DNA of 19,940 nucleotides from CAMBDS01 sp964355675 (GTDB lineage: Bacteria; Electryoneota; AABM5-125-24; Hatepunaeales; Hatepunaeaceae). The translations under genes were made by a program, and so were the position numbers. Below are positions 14,678 to 19,940 of the stretch, piece after piece. The number at the start of each line of letters is the position of its first letter. Within the stretch, counting starts at the first letter, position 1. Under the pieces are notes generated by a model. That model searched no databases and was not told the origin of the DNA. It saw only the letters and a program-made list of their open reading frames with translations. Where the stretch lies: contig CAYHEC010000050.1 of NCBI GenBank assembly GCA_964355675.1, forward strand, positions 1 to 19,940, given 5' to 3'.

Positions 14678-16147
14678 ATGATTCTAAATACAAATTTCTA
14701 TGTCTTAATTCTAACTTTGATCTGCTCTGATGTTGCCTTCGCCGCACCCTACACGCGCGACGAATTTCTTTTAAGGCAGAAAACTGTGCAAGGTACGCCA
14801 GATCTCATCGAACTTTGCCGTGAATTCTCGCTCCACGCGGATGACTTCGACCTCATTCGTGACGTGCAGGACGCCTGGGCGAAAGTCGATGCGCAGGGAG
14901 TCATCGAATTTTCCCGCGAGCGGCATAATTCCGATCACGTGTCAAAAGAAAAGTACTACCTCTATGCGCGGCTCGTCCCGTCGAAAACCGAGCGGATCAT
15001 TCACGGACGTTCGTTGATAAAAATGCATCCTGAGTGGCGCTATGGCTATCGATTGCTACTCTATACCTACGTTATCCATCTTTTTCAAGGACGAAACGAA
15101 GAGCTTAAAGCCGATCTGGCTAAGGAATTGCCCGTCGATGAGCATTATTTTGATACTTACGACGCTATCGAGACCGACCGACAGTTTGCCGATAAAGTGC
15201 GCTACCGTTATTTGATCTACAAAAACCGTACTGAGGACGCCGAAAAATTACTCGCCAAGTCCAAAGAGCGGGGGTGGGATTGGGCGGTGGGATCGCAAGC
15301 TCCCAGCCCGATCGGCAATCTCGACCGGCACATGGTGCTCGAGCCGGGAATGGCGGGGGATTCGACATCCGAGCGATTCAGTCTGAAGCAGGCGTATTAT
15401 GCCGAACGCGCGGGTGACTTTGACCTGGCGATTCGATGGTACCGCCGCGTCGATGACGCTGATGGCACAAAGGCAATCGACCTTTACGTCAGCATCTGTT
15501 TGGGAAAATTGGGGAAGATTGACAGCGCTTTCTTCTACATTGACCGATACTTCGACACCATGGAAGCTATAATCGACAGATATGAGAAACTCGATCCCTA
15601 TAAGTTTCGGTCAACGTGGGTGCGAGAACATCTCCTCCGAACGCTTGATTTTTCGCCACTTCATGAGGATAAGCGCTGGGAATCAGTTGAAAGGCGTGTC
15701 GATAAAGTAGAGGAACGCAAAGAGAAGATGAAGGAAGCTCAAATGGCGCCATATAAAGACAAACATGAAAAGGGGCTGAAGGAATGGGCGCTGGGAATGG
15801 GGGTGGAGCCGGAAGAAGTGGACTATTTTGTCGAGGAGATCTATCCGCTCGCCTTTCGGTCAGCGTTTGTCTATAAGCAGAGGGAGGAGGCGCTCGCGAC
15901 AATCCAAATGCTGAAAGACCACCCGAAAGCTTCGAATTACTGGTTTGTCTGGTCGGTGATCGCACAGATTTACGCTTCCATCGACGATAAGCCTAACGGG
16001 ATGGCGTCGCTTGCCGAGTCGAGAAGGATCTTCGACGATCTGATGAACAAGGGAAAGATCTCGCCGCACTATCAGAATACCTACAAACAAAGCGACGAGG
16101 AAATGTGGCAGGACCTTCTGAAAGATAACAGCGGAAAGAAGAGATGA
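14678..16147 (+). CDS. Secreted helical-repeat (TPR-like) protein of unknown function
   Basis: 489 residues from an ATG preceded by CAGGAG (spacing about 6). A signal peptide ends at VAFA before APYTRDEF. The mature protein is predicted almost wholly helical, with TPR-like pairs such as QAYYAERAGDFDLAIRWYRR and DLYVSICLGKLGKIDSAFFYIDRYF. A charged coiled-coil-like stretch (~345-370, VERRVDKVEERKEKMKEAQ) and another helical pair near the C-terminus follow. No enzymatic motif is seen. It probably acts as a periplasmic or exported scaffold. The deaminase-like gene starts 7 bases after its stop, so the two are likely co-transcribed. I do not recognise a named family. Confidence 0.75.
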   Translation: MILNTNFYVLILTLICSDVAFAAPYTRDEFLLRQKTVQGTPDLIELCREFSLHADDFDLIRDVQDAWAKVDAQGVIEFSRERHNSDHVSKEKYYLYARLVPSKTERIIHGRSLIKMHPEWRYGYRLLLYTYVIHLFQGRNEELKADLAKELPVDEHYFDTYDAIETDRQFADKVRYRYLIYKNRTEDAEKLLAKSKERGWDWAVGSQAPSPIGNLDRHMVLEPGMAGDSTSERFSLKQAYYAERAGDFDLAIRWYRRVDDADGTKAIDLYVSICLGKLGKIDSAFFYIDRYFDTMEAIIDRYEKLDPYKFRSTWVREHLLRTLDFSPLHEDKRWESVERRVDKVEERKEKMKEAQMAPYKDKHEKGLKEWALGMGVEPEEVDYFVEEIYPLAFRSAFVYKQREEALATIQMLKDHPKASNYWFVWSVIAQIYASIDDKPNGMASLAESRRIFDDLMNKGKISPHYQNTYKQSDEEMWQDLLKDNSGKKR

Positions 16148-16153
16148 GAGGCT

Positions 16154-16528
16154 ATGAAGTCTGAACTGATAGCCGCCGCCAGGTCAATCATCGGCGAGTT
16201 CGCCTTGTCGAAAGACCTCTTCGCCGGGTCGGTGGGTGCGGCGCTGAGGACGGTTGACGGCAACATCTACACCGGAATTTGCATTGATCTCGCCTCGGGG
16301 CTGGGCTTTTGTGCGGAGGTTTCGGCAATTGCCGAGATGGTTAAGAACCGCGAGACTCAGATCGCTGAGATTGTGGCGGTTTCGGAATATGGCATTATTC
16401 CTCCGTGCGGGCGATGTCGGGAGACGATGGTGCAGATCGACGCCCGAAACCGAGAGACACGGGTGATCGTCGGCGAAAACGAGGTGGTCACGCTCGGGGA
16501 GTTGTTGCCAAGGTGGTGGATGGAATGA
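16154..16528 (+). CDS. Cytidine deaminase-like zinc enzyme
   Basis: 124 residues with the full zinc site of small tetrameric cytidine/blasticidin-type deaminases: Cys53-Ala-Glu55 (FCAEVSAIAE) and Pro84-Cys85-x-x-Cys88 (PPCGRCRE). Three Cys ligands with the Glu proton shuttle match this subgroup. Expected reaction: hydrolytic deamination of a cytidine-like base or nucleoside. Divergence around the substrate loops prevents choosing cytidine over another aminopyrimidine. It starts 7 bases after the TPR-like gene. The following 103 bases (16529-16631) hold a repeat-like stretch with a CCGC-CTAC-GCGG hairpin (16584-16595) and no gene. Confidence 0.8.
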   Translation: MKSELIAAARSIIGEFALSKDLFAGSVGAALRTVDGNIYTGICIDLASGLGFCAEVSAIAEMVKNRETQIAEIVAVSEYGIIPPCGRCRETMVQIDARNRETRVIVGENEVVTLGELLPRWWME

Positions 16529-16631
16529 GGCACTGAAAGCGCGTCTTTGCGAACGAAGTGAAGCAATCTCTCAGAAAAGAGTTCCGCCTACGCGGTGACG
16601 AACAGGTTAGCACGGTATTGAAGGGAATCAA

Positions 16632-17366
16632 ATGACAGAAAAGAATAGTTTTAAGCTTAAGCTAAAGGAAGTAAACATTCCAGAGGAAGTATTGATTGAT
16701 GACTTGAATAGAGTTGCTGGCATTCTTAAGCGAAACTACATTTCTCTGAGCGAGTATAGCGAAAACGGCAAATTTCACAGCGATACAATCAAAAGACGAT
16801 TTGGCTCTTGGTCGAAAGCTCTGGAAAAAGCCGAACTCAATGGAATGCTAAATCAAAAACATATTGGGCTTACGGAAGACCAATTGCTGGAGAATCTGTT
16901 GCATGTTTGGGAGCAACTCGGACGGCAGCCAAAATATGCTGAGATAAAGCCACCTCTTTCTCTTTACCACGCTAAGCCATATGAACGAACTTTCGGTAGC
17001 TGGAATAAAGCCTTAATTAGATTCGTTGAATGGGTAAATCGTGGCGAAGACGAGACGAGTTCTAAAGAGTCTGGCGAAACACTTGCGCCTAATGAAACAG
17101 ACGTCTTAATCCCCTTTAAGCATAAGACATCGAGGACAATCAGTGAAAGACTTCGCTTTAGAATTCTAATGCGTGATGGATTTACTTGTCGATGCGGGAA
17201 AAGTCCCCTCAAAGAACGCGGAATCGAGTTAGAAGTCGATCACAAACTTGCGTGGACATTAGGTGGAGAGACCGTCGAGGATAACCTCGAAACTCTTTGT
17301 CGTGAATGCAACAACGGAAAATCTAATATCGAAGTGAGTTATTCACAATCAATCATGGAGAACTAA
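16632..17366 (+). CDS. HNH endonuclease with two homing-endonuclease-associated repeats
   Basis: 244 residues; the ATG follows GAAGGGA at good spacing. Two N-terminal repeats of the HNH-associated type end in RRFGSWSKALEKA (~55-68) and RTFGSWNKALIRF (~115-128), modules thought to bind DNA. The C-terminal domain is HNH: CRCG (186-189), VDHKLAW (His204), EDNLETL (Asn218) and CRECN (Cys223, Cys226), with a GKSN tail. The first zinc pair is CxC rather than the usual CxxC. The stop overlaps the next ATG as TAATG, linking it to a small antitoxin-like gene. It may be a free-standing homing nuclease, a restriction-like enzyme or a toxin-type nuclease; the sequence does not decide. Confidence 0.85.
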   Translation: MTEKNSFKLKLKEVNIPEEVLIDDLNRVAGILKRNYISLSEYSENGKFHSDTIKRRFGSWSKALEKAELNGMLNQKHIGLTEDQLLENLLHVWEQLGRQPKYAEIKPPLSLYHAKPYERTFGSWNKALIRFVEWVNRGEDETSSKESGETLAPNETDVLIPFKHKTSRTISERLRFRILMRDGFTCRCGKSPLKERGIELEVDHKLAWTLGGETVEDNLETLCRECNNGKSNIEVSYSQSIMEN

Positions 17367-17554
17367 TGAACACCCCCAAAGAAGCCTACATCGAGTTAGG
17401 CAAAATACTGCCGGATGATGTCACTTACGACGACATCATGTATCGACTCTATGTTCTCACAGAGATAGAGGCGGGTATCGCTGAAGCCGATCAAGGTTTG
17501 CTGATTGACCAGGAAGAAGCTGAAAAGGCAATGGATAAATGGCTTATCGCATAG
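17366..17554 (+). CDS. Small antitoxin-like protein overlapping the HNH nuclease gene
   Basis: 62 acidic residues (PDDVTYDDIMYRLYVLTEIEAGIAEADQG...EAEKAMDKWL). The pattern of a DD, IMYRLYV, a repeated IE-AGIAEA-type helix and an EEA-KxxxKWL end is like the small antitoxins usually paired with RelE/ParE-type toxins. No such toxin lies next to it. Downstream are only repeats, while upstream it overlaps the HNH gene by one base (TAATG), so the two are translationally coupled. It may be an orphan antitoxin or the partner of the nuclease. Confidence 0.65.
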   Translation: MNTPKEAYIELGKILPDDVTYDDIMYRLYVLTEIEAGIAEADQGLLIDQEEAEKAMDKWLIA

Positions 17555-17820
17555 TCACATGACTTGCTCGACTGGATCCCCGCCTGCGCGGGGATGACGC
17601 GCCCTTGGCGCGAGGCGGATAGAATATCCGCCCCACTCGCTTTTTAACGACAACCGGGACGGTTATCCTACGCTTAGGGCTTTTTAACGACAACCGGGAC
17701 GGTCATCCTACGCTTAGGGCTCGTAAACGGCCCCTACGCGGGGTTGATTCTTGTCGGGCTCGTAAACGGCCCCTACGCGGCAACTTAAATCTTAAATCTT
17801 AAATCTCAAATCTTAAATTC
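17555..17820. repeat. Repeat island: hairpins, 40-bp tandem pair, CTCGTAAACGG repeats and heptamer array
   Basis: In order: CCCCGC-CTGC-GCGGGG (17578-17593); CGCGCC-CTT-GGCGCG (17598-17612); GGCGGATA-GAA-TATCCGCC (17614-17632, same design as the GCGGACT-GAA-AGTCCGC repeats); a 40-bp unit twice in tandem with one mismatch (17639-17678 and 17679-17718); two CTCGTAAACGGCCCCTAC repeats (17717-17740, 17756-17779); and a heptamer array (17784-17818). No gene apart from the possible 5' end of the prenyl synthase. Confidence 0.85.
17784..17818. repeat. Five heptanucleotide repeats (CTTAAAT) just before the prenyl synthase
   Basis: CTTAAAT occurs at 17784, 17791, 17798 and 17812, with one variant CTCAAAT at 17805. 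The array ends two bases before the ATA codon where the conserved prenyl synthase N-terminus begins. No Shine-Dalgarno sequence lies between. Confidence 0.8.
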
Positions 17821-18765
17821 ATAGAGCCCGAGCTTTCCATTTTCCGCGACGCCTATCGCGCAAGCCTGATATCGGGACATAGAACCATCGACTCGGTCGT
17901 CGGATACCTCGTGCGGACGCACGGCAAAGGCATCCGTCCGACCCTCGCGTTACTCTGCGGCTTTCTGGGAGACCATCGCCCCGACGAACGTTGCATTCGT
18001 GCCGCTGTGCTCGTCGAACTGCTCCACGAAGCCACCCTCGTCCACGACGACGTCGTCGATGATGCCGATACCCGCCGCGGCTGGCCGTCGCTCCCGGCAA
18101 AGTTCAAGAACAAAGTCTCTGTCCTCTTCGGCGACTACATGCTCTCGACCGTTCTCGCCATGACCCTTGAGTCCCGTGACATGAAATGGCTCGACATCCT
18201 TAGCGAGACTGCCCGCCGGATGTCTCGCGGTGAGCTTAACCAAGCCGCCCGCGCCAAGCGGGTCGATATGAATGAGGAAGACTACCTGAAGATGATTGGG
18301 GATAAGACCGCCGCACTCTTCTCTGCCGCTTGCAGGCTTGGCGGACTTACGAGTGGGCTGAATGATGAGCAAGTCGAGGCGTTGGGCGTTTATGGCGAAC
18401 AGCTCGGCATCGCGTTCCAGATCAAGGACGACCTGCTCGACCTGTTCGGAGATTCAGGAATCGGCAAGCCGCTCGGGGGAGACCTGAAAGAAAAGAAACT
18501 TACCCTGCCACTTCTTCATATATTATCTAAAGTCCCTCCCCGCGAAGCATCCCGCATTCGCGCCCGCATCAGGCGGGGCATCAAACGGGGGGAGATCAAG
18601 GATATCGCCGCGCTCGTCAGGGATCAGGGCGGCGAATCTTACGCGGTCGAACGGATGGAACTTTGCCGTCAGAGAGCTGTCGATGCGCTGAATGCAATCC
18701 CCGAATGCCCGGCGCGAGAATACCTCATTAATCTAACTTCATTTGCCGTAGAACGAAGGATGTAA
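17821..18765 (+). CDS. Trans-prenyl diphosphate synthase (polyprenyl/geranylgeranyl type)
   Basis: Condenses isopentenyl units onto an allylic diphosphate, most likely for the quinone side chain or another polyprenyl. Both aspartate motifs are present: LVHDDVVDDADTRRG (DDxxD) and FQIKDDLLDLFGD (second DDxxD), plus GKGIRP and the Lys/Thr region KFKNKVSVLFGDYMLS. The first standard start is GTG at 17911, but upstream codons in the same frame encode EPELSIFRDAYRASLISG, the usual N-terminal helix. From 17821 the length is 314, near the family norm. The frame is closed by a stop at 17800. The codon at 17821 is ATA, so the true start is unusual or mutated. The ApbE-like gene starts one base after its stop. 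Confidence 0.9.
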   Translation: MEPELSIFRDAYRASLISGHRTIDSVVGYLVRTHGKGIRPTLALLCGFLGDHRPDERCIRAAVLVELLHEATLVHDDVVDDADTRRGWPSLPAKFKNKVSVLFGDYMLSTVLAMTLESRDMKWLDILSETARRMSRGELNQAARAKRVDMNEEDYLKMIGDKTAALFSAACRLGGLTSGLNDEQVEALGVYGEQLGIAFQIKDDLLDLFGDSGIGKPLGGDLKEKKLTLPLLHILSKVPPREASRIRARIRRGIKRGEIKDIAALVRDQGGESYAVERMELCRQRAVDALNAIPECPAREYLINLTSFAVERRM

Positions 18766-18766
18766 A

Positions 18767-19771
18767 ATGACGAAGAAACTTGTTTTTGTTTTATTTATCG
18801 GAATGCTGTCTGCCGGTTGTGGTTCCGATGGAACAATTGTTTTGAAAGGGAAAATCCTCGACTCACCTTATGAGATTGAGGTCCACCACGATAGTATCGC
18901 CAGAGAAATCGCCGTCGAACTTGCTTCACAAGCCGAGAAAAACCTCGAAGAGCGCTACAAGCTAATCGCTTACAACGGGGATTTTATGGAAACGCTGAAC
19001 GAAGAACGTTCGGCTCAAGCCCCTGCTGAGTTTGAACAGATCGCCGCACTCGCCTTGACGGTTTACAACACAACTGAGGGAGCCTACGACTACCGCCTTG
19101 GCGGGGTGAGAGAACTGTGGAAATTTTACAATCGTAAACCCAAGCCCCCTGAACCAGCAGAGCTTGCCGTGGCGCTCGCGGACGCCCAATCGACAACTCT
19201 CGAGGTTTCGGGCGGCAAAGCCACCATCCACGGGCGAGGCAATATAGACTTCGGAATGCTTGCCGAAGGAAGCGCCGTCGATTACGCCGCAGGTGTATTG
19301 CTCGCGGGAGGCATTACCAAAGGCGAAGTCAGTCTGGGGAAAACGTCGCGAATATGGGGCGGCAAAAGCGAGGAGAAGAATCTCTGGGAATTTGCCCTGC
19401 CACCCTTGCCGAAAGACTCGATATACAAAATCATCACTCCTCCAGATGGGGCTTTTGCAACCTTGCACCCTTCCAACGATGGTTTCGAGTATAATGGCCA
19501 TCTCCGCGCCCGCATTCTCGATCCATTCACCGGCTTTCCTTCCGATAGCGCTGTCGCTTCGGTCGGCTGGGCAGATCAAGCCGCTATCGCCGGGGCTTAC
19601 ACAGAAGCCTTCTTCGTAATGGGACGACGCATAGTATTTACATGGATCAACAGTCACCAGCCTGCGGGGGCTTATCTTATCTACATCAATCCGCAAGACG
19701 GAGGTATGCTTGGTGAAACCGATGCACATCTGGCAGAATGTGTTGCCGATAGCCTTCCGTTTCCAAGATGA
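18767..19771 (+). CDS. ApbE-like (FAD:protein FMN transferase family) lipoprotein with altered active-site residues
   Basis: 334 residues; lipobox LSAGC (Cys18), and the start has GAAGGA 8 bases upstream. ApbE landmarks are YDYRLGGVRELWKF (107-120), NIDFGMLAEGSAVDYAAG (159-176) and ARILDPFTGFP (248-258). Family members covalently attach FMN to Thr of exported redox proteins (RNF/NQR subunits and others). Here the usual KG.A.D motif has Glu167 in place of Lys. The usual C-terminal ADxxxT metal site reads AGAYTE, with Gly276 and Glu280 where Asp and Thr are expected. The product may be a degenerate transferase, a flavin-binding protein or an enzyme with a shifted metal site. It follows the prenyl synthase by one base and is probably co-transcribed. 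Confidence 0.8.
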   Translation: MTKKLVFVLFIGMLSAGCGSDGTIVLKGKILDSPYEIEVHHDSIAREIAVELASQAEKNLEERYKLIAYNGDFMETLNEERSAQAPAEFEQIAALALTVYNTTEGAYDYRLGGVRELWKFYNRKPKPPEPAELAVALADAQSTTLEVSGGKATIHGRGNIDFGMLAEGSAVDYAAGVLLAGGITKGEVSLGKTSRIWGGKSEEKNLWEFALPPLPKDSIYKIITPPDGAFATLHPSNDGFEYNGHLRARILDPFTGFPSDSAVASVGWADQAAIAGAYTEAFFVMGRRIVFTWINSHQPAGAYLIYINPQDGGMLGETDAHLAECVADSLPFPR

Positions 19772-19772
19772 T

Positions 19773-19907
19773 GAAGCCAATTCCTGGAGAGCGGTTTTTC
19801 AACCCGCCCTTGTTCAACCAGAAGCCAATTCCTGGAGGGCGGGGTTTCAACCCGCCCTTGTCGGGCAGAACGCCCAACCTACGCGAGAGCGGACTGAAAG
19901 TCCGCCC
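19773..19907. repeat. Palindromic repeat cluster at the right end of the window
   Basis: Two direct copies of a ~47-bp unit start GAAGCCAATTCCTGGAG (19773 and 19821), each followed by a G-rich arm, TTTCAACCCGCCCTTGT. Then GAGCGGACTGAAAGTCCGCCC lies at 19887-19907. This is the same family as the hairpins inside the subtilase and the degenerate copy upstream of nuoN. The last 30 bases of the window hold TTGACT at 19915, a possible -35 of a gene outside the window, but nothing more can be said. Confidence 0.8.
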
Positions 19908-19940
19908 TTGTATCTTGACTTTACCGTTTACTTAGTGGCA

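Noticed and set aside
18962..19780. 272-residue minus-strand open frame opposite the ApbE-like gene
   Set aside because: The sense strand encodes clear ApbE landmarks and a lipobox; the antisense product has none.
19686..19877. Small minus-strand ORF with NKGGL/RPPGIGF peptides
   Set aside because: The peptides are translations of the palindromic repeat family (also seen at 6469-6678); nothing supports a protein.

Overview
The window reads as a bacterial metagenome-style scaffold: it has an exact 100-N scaffold gap and many intergenic palindromic repeats. A secreted subtilase ends in a type IX-secretion-like sorting domain, and multihaem cytochromes, complex I subunit N and an ApbE-like lipoprotein are present. 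This points to a Gram-negative member of the FCB superphylum, probably a candidate phylum rather than a cultured Bacteroidetes. That placement is inference and no lower rank can be supported.

Left end, minus strand (61-3133): a tightly coupled operon of an outer-membrane beta-barrel, a 12-motif periplasmic multihaem cytochrome and a 9-motif lipoprotein cytochrome, joined by two ATGA overlaps. A near-consensus sigma-54 promoter (TGGCAC-N5-TTGC) precedes it. The set has the composition of a porin-cytochrome electron conduit through the outer membrane. A repeat island with the scaffold gap follows (3297-3575), then a NhaD/CitMHS-type ion antiporter (3648-5027) and a detached nuoN (5120-6613), both minus.

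Centre, plus strand: after a ~170 bp palindromic MITE-like element come a secreted cyclophilin (7067-7759) and a subtilase (7743-9545). The subtilase carries four copies of the genome's hairpin repeats inside its reading frame. A hairpin cluster and a 7-bp-period array lead into smpB. Then come an AAA ATPase and a DUF4276-like TOPRIM-type protein (10451-12334), a defence-like pair, followed by tyrS and a RhuM-family gene. tyrS overlaps both neighbours by the same AATGAATAA junction, and rhuM contains a perfect 37-bp palindrome.

Right end, plus strand: a secreted helical-repeat protein and a cytidine-deaminase-like enzyme; an HNH nuclease overlapping by one base a small antitoxin-like gene; a repeat island; a trans-prenyl synthase whose conserved N-terminus lacks a standard start codon; and an ApbE-like lipoprotein with substituted metal-site residues. 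The window closes with copies of the same hairpin repeats found inside the subtilase gene.

By biology: respiratory and extracellular electron transfer functions (cytochrome conduit, nuoN, antiporter, prenyl synthase for quinone tails, ApbE-like protein) lie at both ends, and a translation plus mobile/defence block (smpB, AAA-DUF4276, tyrS, rhuM, HNH) lies between.
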